From contig NJEJ01000028.1 of assembly GCA_002255025.1 (NCBI GenBank), positions 1 through 10,299 on the forward strand: a stretch of DNA of 10,299 bases, given 5' to 3'. A program made the position numbers and the translations under genes. Positions 1-6,435 of this stretch are shown here, piece after piece. Below the pieces are notes generated by a model. That model worked only from the letters and a program-made list of their open reading frames with translations. It did no database searches and had not been told where the DNA came from. How positions within the stretch are numbered: position 1 is the first letter of the stretch; the number at the start of each line of letters is the position of its first letter. Source of the stretch: Candidatus Bathyarchaeota archaeon ex4484_135 (GTDB taxonomy: Archaea; Thermoproteota; Bathyarchaeia; EX4484-135).

Positions 1-536
1 GGCGAGCATGCCATGAGCATCAAGGCCACGTAGAGCGTTTCCTTCTCCCCGCCGCCCGGGGCAAGGTAAGTTATGAGGTTCCCGAGCCCCACGCAGGCCA
101 TGTAAAGGGCCCAGAGGGCTCCCGGGCGGGCCCCGAAGAAGCTGAAGCCCAGGAAGCCCCATAGGCCCAAGGAGCCTATCCAGCCGATTATCCACGTCAA
201 GTCGGCCTTACGCATCTGCCTCCAGAGGCGTTTCCTCTCCTCTGGCGGTTTCTGGGCTAGCATGAAGTGCTCCACTCTGGCCCAGCTCCTCCCGCTCACC
301 ACCACGGCCGTGCCTATGGCCGTCATCCATATCAGGCCTATGACGGGCCCTATGGGCAGGCCGACGAGCTTGCAGAATGGTTCCGCCAGGAAGCTCGCTA
401 TGGCACCAAGGGCCACGGCCAGGCCGAAGGCCACGTAGGTATGGCCGGCAGCCCTCACGTTCAAGTAATGTATGTACCGTTCCACCCGGCCTAGCATTTC
501 CAACAGCTCTCTTGCCTCATCGCCCAAAGTCAGCAC
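1..536 (-). CDS. Hypothetical multi-spanning membrane protein (3' end outside window)
   Basis: An uninterrupted minus-strand reading frame of 178 codons enters from the left edge, so the C-terminus is missing. An in-frame TAA at 540-542 limits the start. The first start codon after it is GTG at 536, with an internal ATG at 497 as the alternative. A TATA-like AATATTA at 558-564 places transcription start close to 535, which fits a leaderless GTG start; I see no Shine-Dalgarno before it. Residues 1-30 look helical and charged (DEARELLEMLGRVERYI). Hydrophobic segments follow at about 34-53, 60-80, 114-134 and 140-158, with another beginning near 168. A basic loop at 97-111 (PPEERKRLWRQMRK) lies between segments 2 and 3. 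I do not recognise the family. The gene is divergent from fwdA, which gives only weak evidence for its role. Confidence 0.7.
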   Translation of the reverse strand, partial: MLTLGDEARELLEMLGRVERYIHYLNVRAAGHTYVAFGLAVALGAIASFLAEPFCKLVGLPIGPVIGLIWMTAIGTAVVVSGRSWARVEHFMLAQKPPEERKRLWRQMRKADLTWIIGWIGSLGLWGFLGFSFFGARPGALWALYMACVGLGNLITYLAPGGGEKETLYVALMLMACS

Positions 537-557
537 CGCTTACTGTCGGCCGGAGGG

Positions 558-564
558 AATATTA
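558..564 (-). promoter_or_regulatory. TATA-like box of the leftward membrane-protein gene
   Basis: AATATTA is an AT-rich island in G+C-rich surroundings. On the minus strand its centre is about 25 bases before GTG 536, the usual archaeal TATA-to-start distance for a leaderless transcript. Assigned by position and composition only. Confidence 0.4.
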
Positions 565-573
565 GGGTCCCCT

Positions 574-586
574 CAGCTCTGAGCTG
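574..586. promoter_or_regulatory. Inverted repeat between divergent promoters (possible operator)
   Basis: CAGCTC-T-GAGCTG is a perfect 6+1+6 palindrome lying between the two TATA-like boxes of the divergent genes, about 31 bases upstream of the fwdA box. Its position would let one bound dimer affect either direction. I do not recognise the motif as the site of a named regulator, and a palindrome this short can arise by chance. Confidence 0.25.
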
Positions 587-617
587 CAGAACATCTCACG
601 GGCCCTTCTGCTCAACC

Positions 618-626
618 GATAAATAC
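618..626 (+). promoter_or_regulatory. TATA-like box of fwdA-fwdC
   Basis: GATAAATAC follows an AACC stretch that could serve as a BRE. Its centre at about 622 predicts transcription start near 648, giving a leader of roughly 14 bases before ATG 662. The purine-rich GGGAGG (645-650) and GAGAGG (654-659) sit around the predicted start. Confidence 0.5.
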
Positions 627-661
627 CCGTCGCCCGAGCCCTACGGGAGGGCCGAGAGGCC

Positions 662-2392
662 ATGGCGGAAAAAGCCCCCAGGGCACTACTGATAAAGAAC
701 GGGATAGTTTTCGACCCCCTGAACGGGATAGATGGCGAACGCATGGACATAGCGGTCTTGAACGGCCGTATCGTGGAGGATGTGCCGGAGAAGGAGGCCT
801 ACGTCATAGATGCGTCCGGCATGATGGTCATGCCGGGTGGAGTTGACATACACGCCCACATAGCAGGCTCCGAGGTGAACGCTGGCCGCCTCCTCAGGCC
901 CGAGGATCACTTCAAGGACGTCGAGCCCAAGACGGCCACCGCCCGTTCTGGCGTGGGCCACTCCGTCCCGAGCACCTGGACGACGGGCTACCGCTACGCC
1001 CGCATGGGTTGGACGTGGGTCAGCAATCCCTCCATGCCGCCCTTAGAGGCCAGGCACACGCACGAGGAGCTCGACGACACGCCCATAATCGATAAGGCCA
1101 CCTACCCGCTGCTGGGCGATTGCTGGTTCGTGATGGAGTTCCTGGCGGCCGGCATGATAGAGGAATGTGCTGCCTACGTGGCCTGGATGCTCTGGGCCAC
1201 GAAGGGCTACGCCGTAAAGCTCGTCAACCCGGGCGGGCTCGAGTGCTGGGGCTTCGGGGGCAACGTGAAGAGCATAGACGACGTGGTGCCCTACTTCAAC
1301 ATAACGCCCAGGGAGATAATAAGGGGCCTGGCTAAGGTCAACCACCTCCTCGACCTGCCGCACACCATACACATCCACACGAACAGGCTCGGCCAGCCGG
1401 GCAACTGGGAGATAACGGTCCGCACCATGGATTGCGTCCGCGACATACCTGGCACGAGCAGCACGGGCAAGCGTTCTATCCACGTCACGCACGTGCAGTT
1501 CAGTGCCTTCGGCGGCGACGACTGGGCCAGCATGTGCTCCATGGCCGCCCCAATAGCCCGCTACGTGAACATGCACGACCATGTCACCATAGACATGGGT
1601 GCTGTCGTCCCGGGCGACACGACCACTATGACGGCCGACGGGCCCTTCCAGTACGGCCTCTACGAGCTCACGGGCAACAAGTGGATAAACCACGACGTTG
1701 AGACCGAGACGAGCTCGGGCATCGTGCCCTACCACTACAGGCGTAAGAGCCTCGTGAACGCCGTCCAGTGGGCAATAGGGCTCGAGCTAGCCCTGCTGAT
1801 AAAGGACCCGTGGAAGGGGGCCTTCGTGACGACCGACCACCCGAACGGTGCACCTTTCACGACCTACCCACGCGTGATAGAATGGCTGATGAGCGTCAAG
1901 GCCAGGGAGAAGACGCTTAAGCGGGTGAACAAGAGGGCCATAAGGCGTATGGTGTTGCCCAGCATAGACCGGGAGATGACCTTCTACGAGATAGCAATAC
2001 TGACCAGGGCCGGGCCAGCCAAGGCCTTGGGCCTGGAGAACAAGGGCCACCTGGGCGTCGGGGCCGATGCCGACATAGCCATATATGCCATAGACCCGGA
2101 CCGCATAGACCCGGGCAGGGACCACAGGGCCGTCAGGAGGGCGTTTGAGCGGGCGGCCTGGACCATAAAGGAAGGCCGGGTAGTGGTTAAGGATGGCCAA
2201 GTCGTCTCGTCCCCAAGGGGCCGGACGTTCTGGGTCCACGTGGAGCTGCCGGATTGGACTGAGGAAGCCATAAGGTCCATAGGAGATGCCTGGACGGAAC
2301 GCTACACGGTCAGCTTCGAGAACTACCCGATACCGAAGCACTACCTGGCCAGGCCATATAAGGTCGTGAGGAAGGCCAGGCTGGAGGCGTGA
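662..2392 (+). CDS. fwdA: Formylmethanofuran dehydrogenase subunit A
   Basis: This is the amidohydrolase-fold subunit of formylmethanofuran dehydrogenase. It joins formate, made from CO2 by the B/D subunits, to methanofuran, giving the first C1 carrier of the archaeal methyl branch; it acts in the cytoplasm. The 576 residues match the usual family length of about 570, and the N-terminus (IKNGIVFDPLNGIDGE) is typical. Binuclear-metal-site candidates visible by motif are His64/His66 (DIHAH), Lys186 as the probable carboxylated lysine (VKLVNPGG), His237/His239 (HIHTNRLG), His274/His277 (HVTHVQF) and Asp392 (TTDHPNG). The set looks complete, so an active enzyme is expected. Its TGA overlaps the fwdC start, indicating translational coupling. 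The B, D and ferredoxin-like subunit genes are not adjacent. The ATG at 662 is supported by homologue-like N-terminal sequence and by the promoter just upstream. Confidence 0.95.
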   Translation: MAEKAPRALLIKNGIVFDPLNGIDGERMDIAVLNGRIVEDVPEKEAYVIDASGMMVMPGGVDIHAHIAGSEVNAGRLLRPEDHFKDVEPKTATARSGVGHSVPSTWTTGYRYARMGWTWVSNPSMPPLEARHTHEELDDTPIIDKATYPLLGDCWFVMEFLAAGMIEECAAYVAWMLWATKGYAVKLVNPGGLECWGFGGNVKSIDDVVPYFNITPREIIRGLAKVNHLLDLPHTIHIHTNRLGQPGNWEITVRTMDCVRDIPGTSSTGKRSIHVTHVQFSAFGGDDWASMCSMAAPIARYVNMHDHVTIDMGAVVPGDTTTMTADGPFQYGLYELTGNKWINHDVETETSSGIVPYHYRRKSLVNAVQWAIGLELALLIKDPWKGAFVTTDHPNGAPFTTYPRVIEWLMSVKAREKTLKRVNKRAIRRMVLPSIDREMTFYEIAILTRAGPAKALGLENKGHLGVGADADIAIYAIDPDRIDPGRDHRAVRRAFERAAWTIKEGRVVVKDGQVVSSPRGRTFWVHVELPDWTEEAIRSIGDAWTERYTVSFENYPIPKHYLARPYKVVRKARLEA

Positions 2393-3225
2393 TGGCCGTG
2401 TGCGCCGAAGTAGTCCTAAAGCCCAAGAAGGCCCTCAGGGTGCCCGTCTACGCACCGTGCATAAGGCCTGATGACTTCGCAGGCCTCTCGGAGGCAGAGA
2501 TAGGCTCCTTAGAGGTCCTGAAGGGAAACAGGAAAGTCAGGCTGGCAGAACTCTTCGAGGTAAAGGGTGATGCTGCCTCCAAGCCCGAGGAGCTGACGAT
2601 TTGCCTCTCCGGTGATTTTGGCAAGGTCAGGCAGGTGGGCTTCGAGATGACCTCGGGCCGTGTAGTGGTCGAAGGCGACATAGGGCTCTTGGCGGGCGAG
2701 CACATGAGGGGCGGCACCATAGAGATACACGGCTCGGCTGGCTCCTGGCTGGGCTCGAGGATGCTCGGCGGGACCATAATAGTCCATGGCTCGGCCGGTG
2801 ATTATGTGGGCTCCTCCTACCGTGGGGCCGCGGATGGCATGAGGGGCGGCACCATAATCATAGAAGGTGATGTTGGCTCCGAGCTGGGCAACCACATGAG
2901 GGGCGGCACCATAGAGGTCAAGGGGTCCGTGGGCCTCTTCCCGGGCATACACCTACACGACGGGGCCATCCTCATAAGGGGCGATTGTGAAGGCCGCCCT
3001 GGTGCCTTCATGATGGGAGGGAAAATAATAATATGCGGGCACGTGCCATCCGTGCTGCCAGGCTTCAGCATAATCAGGATCTCGAAGAGCGTCAAGTTCG
3101 GGAAGGAGAAGATTGAAGGGCCCTTCTACACCTTCGTGGGCGACCTGACGGAAGGAGGAGGCGGGAGGCTGCACGTCTCCAAGGAACGCAATTCGCACCT
3201 CTCCCACTACGAAAGTTATTTATGA
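2392..3225 (+). CDS. fwdC: Formylmethanofuran dehydrogenase subunit C
   Basis: FwdC is a right-handed beta-helix structural subunit of the Fwd complex, related to the C-terminal domain of glutamate synthase. Residues of about 85-210 hold the diagnostic repeat, a Gly-rich G-x2-G-x3-M-x-GG-T-I-x-(I/V)-x-G turn copied several times (for example EHMRGGTIEIHG, SRMLGGTIIVHG, NHMRGGTIEVKG). The copies are so alike that a 24-base stretch recurs exactly at 2701-2724 and 2893-2916. GTG at 2389 is also possible as a start, but ATG 2392 is better: it overlaps the fwdA stop (TGATG) and has GGAGG at 2383-2387 at a more usable distance. The length of 277 residues is normal for the family (about 270). It is coupled to fwdA, so the two should be made in step. 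No break or missing repeat is evident. Confidence 0.93.
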   Translation: MAVCAEVVLKPKKALRVPVYAPCIRPDDFAGLSEAEIGSLEVLKGNRKVRLAELFEVKGDAASKPEELTICLSGDFGKVRQVGFEMTSGRVVVEGDIGLLAGEHMRGGTIEIHGSAGSWLGSRMLGGTIIVHGSAGDYVGSSYRGAADGMRGGTIIIEGDVGSELGNHMRGGTIEVKGSVGLFPGIHLHDGAILIRGDCEGRPGAFMMGGKIIICGHVPSVLPGFSIIRISKSVKFGKEKIEGPFYTFVGDLTEGGGGRLHVSKERNSHLSHYESYL

Positions 3226-3252
3226 CGGCTCCTTTCTGCGTCCGGGAAAACC

Positions 3253-3260
3253 CTTAAGTT
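3253..3260 (+). promoter_or_regulatory. TATA-like box of the lysine methyltransferase gene
   Basis: CTTAAGTT, preceded by the A-rich GAAAACC, predicts transcription start near 3282. That lies after the in-frame TTG at 3267 and before ATG 3297, so it helps decide the start of the next gene. A GTTGC-N6-GCAAC inverted repeat (3258-3273) overlaps its downstream edge. Confidence 0.4.
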
Positions 3261-3296
3261 GCCCTCTTGCAACGCTCGGTGGGAGGCAAGGAGGTC

Positions 3297-3770
3297 ATGT
3301 CAATAGCACCTTACCTGGCATCTCCCATGCCGGTCGTAAGGCGTATGCTCATGTTGGCTGGCGTGAAGCCGGGAGAAATCGTATATGACCTCGGGTGCGG
3401 GGATGGCCGCATCGTCATAACGGCCGCGAAGGAGTTCGGTGCCTATGCCGTGGGCATAGAGATAAGGAAGGACCTAGCCCTCAAGGCCATGAAGGCGGTT
3501 GAAGAAGCAGGCCTCACGGACAGGGTGAAGATAATAAACGCTAACCTCTTCGACGTGGACATAAGCGATGCCGATGTCGTCACCCTCTACCTGACCACCT
3601 CCGCCAACCTCAAGGTGAAGCCCAAGCTGGAGAGGGAGCTGAAGCCCGGGGCCCGCGTCGTATCACACGAGTACGAGATACCCGGCTGGACGCCCGTTCT
3701 CATAGATGAGTTCACGGAGGACTCGAGGTACAGGTTCCTAACGCACAGGATTTGGCTTTATAGACGCTGA
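3297..3770 (+). CDS. aKMT-like archaeal protein lysine methyltransferase
   Basis: A class I S-adenosylmethionine-dependent methyltransferase of 157 residues. Motif I is DLGCGDGR (31-38), and the acidic residue ending the second strand is Glu55 (VGIEI). The overall pattern (PMPVVRRML near the N-terminus, VVTLYL around the catalytic strand, LKPGARVVSHEYEIPGW, then a short C-terminal strand) is what I recall for aKMT, the small lysine methyltransferase of Sulfolobus that modifies chromatin proteins such as Cren7 and many others with broad specificity. The assignment is by remembered sequence pattern, not alignment. A longer frame from TTG 3267 exists. ATG 3297 is preferred because it follows the predicted transcription start and has purine-rich GGGAGG (3281-3286) and GGAGG (3290-3294) before it. 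It appears to be its own transcription unit, separate from fwdAC and from the transporter operon. The substrate cannot be read from context. Confidence 0.8.
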   Translation: MSIAPYLASPMPVVRRMLMLAGVKPGEIVYDLGCGDGRIVITAAKEFGAYAVGIEIRKDLALKAMKAVEEAGLTDRVKIINANLFDVDISDADVVTLYLTTSANLKVKPKLERELKPGARVVSHEYEIPGWTPVLIDEFTEDSRYRFLTHRIWLYRR

Positions 3771-3776
3771 TCGTAT

Positions 3777-3804
3777 GTATTACGAATTCATCAATCCGTA
3801 ATAC
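3777..3804. promoter_or_regulatory. NikR-type operator upstream of the Ni/Co transporter operon
   Basis: GTATTAC-N14-GTAATAC is a perfect 7-base inverted repeat spanning 28 bases. Written as GTATTA-N16-TAATAC it has exactly the geometry of the E. coli NikR operator GTATGA-N16-TCATAC and differs by one base per half-site. It abuts the TATA-like box of cbiM (3804-3811), so a bound repressor should block TBP/TFB. A further half-site, GTATTACG, lies at 3823-3830 around the predicted transcription start. The nikR gene is not in the window, so the identity of the regulator is inferred from site geometry and from the regulated genes. Confidence 0.7.
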
Positions 3805-3811
3805 TTAAATA
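3804..3811 (+). promoter_or_regulatory. TATA-like box of the cbiM operon
   Basis: CTTAAATA is a good archaeal TATA match. It predicts transcription start near 3834, leaving a leader of only about a dozen bases before GTG 3846. Its first base is the last base of the operator. Confidence 0.6.
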
Positions 3812-3845
3812 CTCCACCCTTTGTATTACGTCCGGCGTGGGAGAC

Positions 3846-4505
3846 GTGCACATTCCAGATGGCTTCCTAGACCCGGTCACGGCTGCCCTCTGCTATGCAA
3901 TAGCCTTGGTCTTCACCGCCGTGGCTATCTACAAGAGCAGGGCCAGGCTGAAGCCTGAGGTCATCACGCTGGCCTCCCTCCTGGCGGCCGCCATCTTCGC
4001 GGCCCAGATGCTGAACTGGCCCATACCGGGCGGGACGAGCCTTCACATGGTCGGCGGGGCCTTAGTTGGCATCTTGCTGGGGCCGTGGCTAGGCGAGTTG
4101 GTGATAGCCGTCGTGCTTTTGGTCCAGTGCCTCGTGTTCGGCGACGGGGGCATAACAGCCCTCGGTGCCAACATACTCAACATGGGAATAATAGACGTGC
4201 TAATAGGCTACGCTTTCTTCAAGGCCTTGGCCAGGCCCGGCGAGACGAATAGGGCTCGCGTGACGCTCGGTGCCTTCCTCGGGGGCTGGCTCGGCATAAC
4301 GTTAGCTGGCGTGGCCTGTGGCCTCGAGATAGGTTACTCGCCTGCCTTCCCATTTGGCGTGGCCATAACGGTGCCCGTTATGGGCCTATGGCACATAGGC
4401 TTAGGCGTCATAGAGGGCATCATAACGGCCCTCGTGGTAGACTACATGGCGAGGAAGCTGCCTTCTCTCGTCATGAGCTTAGAGCTACCGGCCCAGGGGG
4501 TGTGA
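3846..4505 (+). CDS. cbiM: ECF-type Ni/Co transporter, substrate-binding membrane component (CbiM/NikM)
   Basis: CbiM/NikM is the S-component that binds the metal ion and carries it across the membrane. A GTG at 3837 would add three residues. GTG 3846 is preferred because it gives the family's invariant Met-His N-terminus (MHIPDGFLDP). In NikM the amino group of Met1, His2 and His67 form the Ni site, so extra residues would destroy it. With this start the histidine in GTSLHMVGG falls exactly at residue 67. The 219 residues contain about six hydrophobic segments and no cytosolic domain, as expected. The gene overlaps the next one by TGATG. Motifs alone do not settle Ni versus Co, but the NikR-type site and the NikN-like partner favour Ni, which CdhC and CO dehydrogenase need. 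Confidence 0.9.
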   Translation: MHIPDGFLDPVTAALCYAIALVFTAVAIYKSRARLKPEVITLASLLAAAIFAAQMLNWPIPGGTSLHMVGGALVGILLGPWLGELVIAVVLLVQCLVFGDGGITALGANILNMGIIDVLIGYAFFKALARPGETNRARVTLGAFLGGWLGITLAGVACGLEIGYSPAFPFGVAITVPVMGLWHIGLGVIEGIITALVVDYMARKLPSLVMSLELPAQGV

Positions 4506-4825
4506 TGGGCTTGTCCATGCAATCCTTCATAACTGAGCACAAGAGGGCCCTCATGTTGATCGCCGTGCTGCTCATCGTGAGCCCTCTCTTCGGCGTCATA
4601 GGAGCCGACATAGTAGGCTACCACGAGCCGTTGGACGTGGCTGCTGAGGTCCTCGGCCTGAACGAGACCGGCCTCTGGTCAGGCCTTCTGCCGGACTACA
4701 GCGTGCCAGGGCTCCCCGAGAACTGGGCTGGCCTGTCCTTAGGCTACATAATATCGGGCATCGTGGGCGTGGCCATCATCCTGGCCTTAGGGCTGATCCT
4801 AAGGGGACTCGTGGCGAAGGGATAG
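4505..4825 (+). CDS. nikN: NikN-like (PDGLE-type) accessory component of the Ni/Co transporter
   Basis: A 106-residue membrane protein that resembles the PDGLE-domain small component of NikMNQO-type transporters. A hydrophobic helix at about 14-34 and a second at about 77-99 flank an extracytoplasmic loop. In the loop HEPLDVAAEVLGL (40-52) occupies the place of the family's PDGLE-K-VAE-x-LG signature, and LPDYSVPGL (62-70) matches the conserved second part. The canonical PDGL residues are thus altered to HEPL, adding a histidine, so the call rests on the VAE, DYSVPG, topology and position. ATG 4505 overlaps the cbiM stop, giving translational coupling. The open frame extends further upstream inside cbiM, but that part is a shadow frame. 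The partner is CbiM, where the small subunit is thought to assist metal loading. Confidence 0.8.
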   Translation: MGLSMQSFITEHKRALMLIAVLLIVSPLFGVIGADIVGYHEPLDVAAEVLGLNETGLWSGLLPDYSVPGLPENWAGLSLGYIISGIVGVAIILALGLILRGLVAKG

Positions 4826-4829
4826 GGTC

Positions 4830-5648
4830 ATGCGGGCACACAAGGGCCTCCTGATGCGTTACCTCGGGAGCGTCGAACATGTGCTCGAGAAGCTGGCGAG
4901 GGAGAGGGATCCCGGCATAGCACCAGCAACCTCCATTTTTCTCCTCATCCTCCTCGTGTCTGTGGCAGCTTTCACGAGCCCCTTCCCCTTAAGGCCCGGT
5001 TCTTTCCTCCCTCTCCTCATGGCCATCGTTCTCTCGTTGGCCAGCCGTGAGCTGGGTGCTTTCCTGAGGCTGGCAGGCATAGCTTCCTTCTTCTTGGCCG
5101 TGGTCTCCCTCCCTCTATTGTTCATCACGCCGGGGACGGCCTTCTGGACGCTCAGATCAGGGCCTCTCGAGCTATCGGCTACCTGGGACGGGGCTTTCCA
5201 GGCCTTGGCCTTCGCCCTGAGGTGCCTGAACGCTGTCTGCCTGGCCGTGGCCTGGACTTCCTACGTGGGCTTTAACAACCTCATAAGGGGCTTGCACGTC
5301 ATCGACCCGACGGGCACCATACCGAGCATGGTCTTCCTCACGACCAGGTACGTGCCCCTGTCGATACGCGAGGCCCAGAAGCTGATAGCGGCCAGGGAGG
5401 CCAGGACGCTCAGGGAGCCCAGGCTGAACACGACATGGCTCCTGTTAGCCAGCTCATGTGGCGATTTGTTCTTAAGAACGTTCCATAGGGCCTGGAAGGT
5501 CAACTTAGCCATGAAGAGCAGGTGCCTATCGGGCAGCTTGACCAGCCTCACGAGCCTTAAGGACTGTTTTAGGTTGGGGGCCCGCGATGTCCTGTGGGCC
5601 CTGTTGGCCCTCGCCTACGTACTGGTGATGACCCTGAGGGTGATATGA
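4830..5648 (+). CDS. cbiQ: ECF transporter transmembrane coupling component CbiQ/EcfT
   Basis: EcfT-type scaffold protein that links the S-component to the ATPase. The 272 residues show hydrophobic segments at about 32-49, 57-72, 82-100, 124-143 and 253-270. A long amphipathic cytoplasmic region between the fourth and last contains the two coupling-helix motifs. These are normally Ala-Arg-Gly; here they read Ala-Arg-Thr (191-193, in AAREARTLRE) and Ser-Arg-Cys (230-232, in AMKSRCLSG), so the central arginines are kept while the flanking positions vary. ATG 4830 lies four bases after the stop of the previous gene; ATG 4854 is a weaker alternative. cbiO follows with a one-base gap. Position in the operon and the coupling helices make the call secure. 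Confidence 0.88.
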   Translation: MRAHKGLLMRYLGSVEHVLEKLARERDPGIAPATSIFLLILLVSVAAFTSPFPLRPGSFLPLLMAIVLSLASRELGAFLRLAGIASFFLAVVSLPLLFITPGTAFWTLRSGPLELSATWDGAFQALAFALRCLNAVCLAVAWTSYVGFNNLIRGLHVIDPTGTIPSMVFLTTRYVPLSIREAQKLIAAREARTLREPRLNTTWLLLASSCGDLFLRTFHRAWKVNLAMKSRCLSGSLTSLTSLKDCFRLGARDVLWALLALAYVLVMTLRVI

Positions 5649-5649
5649 A

Positions 5650-6432
5650 GTGGGCCGGGAAGTCCTCTCCTGCCGAGGGGTCTGGTTCAGGTACCCGGAT
5701 GGCACGGAGGCCCTCAGGGGCGTAAGCTTCTCGGTACACCAGGGCGAGGTGGTCGTCCTCCTGGGTCCCAACGGTGCTGGCAAGACGACCTTGCTCCTTG
5801 TTCTGGCGGGCCTGCTCGAGCCCTCCAAGGGCCGGGTGTTCTTCAGGGGCCGTGATGTGAGAGAGCTGGGCCCAGAGCTGAGGAAGTACGTGGGGCTCGT
5901 TTTCCAAGACCCCGATGACCAGTTGTTCTGCCCGACCGTCTTCGACGATATTGCTTTCGCCCTCAGGCAAATAGGCCTGCCCGAGGAGGAAATCAGAATC
6001 AGGGTGTTAGATCTGGCACGTGAGTTAGGCATAGAACACCTCTTGGACAAGGCCCCTTACAGGCTCAGCTACGGCGAGAAGAAGAAAGTAGCGATCGCCA
6101 CCGTCTTGATATACGGGCCCGAGGTCTTGCTCATGGACGAGCCCACGGCTTCCCTCAGCCCTCGGTACGTGAGGTTCTTAGAGGAACTGGTGGCCGAGGG
6201 CGTAGATTCCGGGAGGACGTTCGTGATAGCGACCCAGGACGTGGATTTCGCTTACGAGGTGGCCGATTACGCCTACGTGCTCGTGGAAGGCCGTGTAGAA
6301 GCCGAGGGAAGGCCGGGCGAGCTGCTCTCAGATCCAGAGCTTTTAGAGAAAGCAGAACTGAGGGAACCAAGAAAGCTAAGTGAAATCTTACTCAAAAGAA
6401 CCGGGCTGGCCGAGCTACCGGGGCGTCCCTGA
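5650..6432 (+). CDS. cbiO: ECF transporter ATP-binding protein CbiO, with Gln in place of the switch His
   Basis: ABC ATPase that powers the CbiMNQ transporter from the cytoplasmic face. Of 260 residues, the Walker A is GPNGAGKTT (39-47), the Q-loop Gln86 lies in VFQDPDDQLF, the signature is LSYGE (139-143), and the Walker B is VLLMDEPTA with Glu164 as catalytic base. The H-loop normally reads THD; here it is TQD with Gln196 (CAG, 6235-6237), so the switch histidine is missing. The start is GTG 5650, preceded by GAGGGTGA (5636-5643) with a six-base gap; it lies just after the cbiQ stop. The gene ends three bases before the convergent cdhE stop, with no obvious terminator hairpin between them. 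Nothing else suggests decay, so it is probably functional, perhaps with altered hydrolysis kinetics. Confidence 0.9.
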   Translation: MGREVLSCRGVWFRYPDGTEALRGVSFSVHQGEVVVLLGPNGAGKTTLLLVLAGLLEPSKGRVFFRGRDVRELGPELRKYVGLVFQDPDDQLFCPTVFDDIAFALRQIGLPEEEIRIRVLDLARELGIEHLLDKAPYRLSYGEKKKVAIATVLIYGPEVLLMDEPTASLSPRYVRFLEELVAEGVDSGRTFVIATQDVDFAYEVADYAYVLVEGRVEAEGRPGELLSDPELLEKAELREPRKLSEILLKRTGLAELPGRP

Positions 6433-6435
6433 GGC

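Noticed and set aside
1043..2341. Long open frames on the minus strand opposite fwdA (230 and 184 codons).
   Set aside because: They are mirror frames of a strongly conserved gene in G+C-rich sequence, where third-position bias keeps the antisense frame open. Their products have no recognisable motif.
2701..2916. Exact 24-base repeat inside fwdC, considered as a mobile or recombinational repeat.
   Set aside because: It encodes the repeating turns of the beta-helix fold, so protein structure explains it.
3258..3273. GTTGC-N6-GCAAC inverted repeat as an operator or hairpin.
   Set aside because: Only five bases per arm and no known match. It is noted with the promoter but not given its own call.
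3267..3296. TTG 3267 as the start of the methyltransferase, adding ten residues.
   Set aside because: It precedes the transcription start predicted from the TATA-like box, and the extra residues do not resemble the family's N-terminus.
4388..4504. Upstream extension of the NikN-like frame into cbiM.
   Set aside because: The extension is a shadow of cbiM in another frame, and the TGATG overlap marks ATG 4505 as the start.
6433..6435. A bidirectional terminator between the convergent cbiO and cdhE.
   Set aside because: The gap is three bases, and I see no hairpin or T-run around it.
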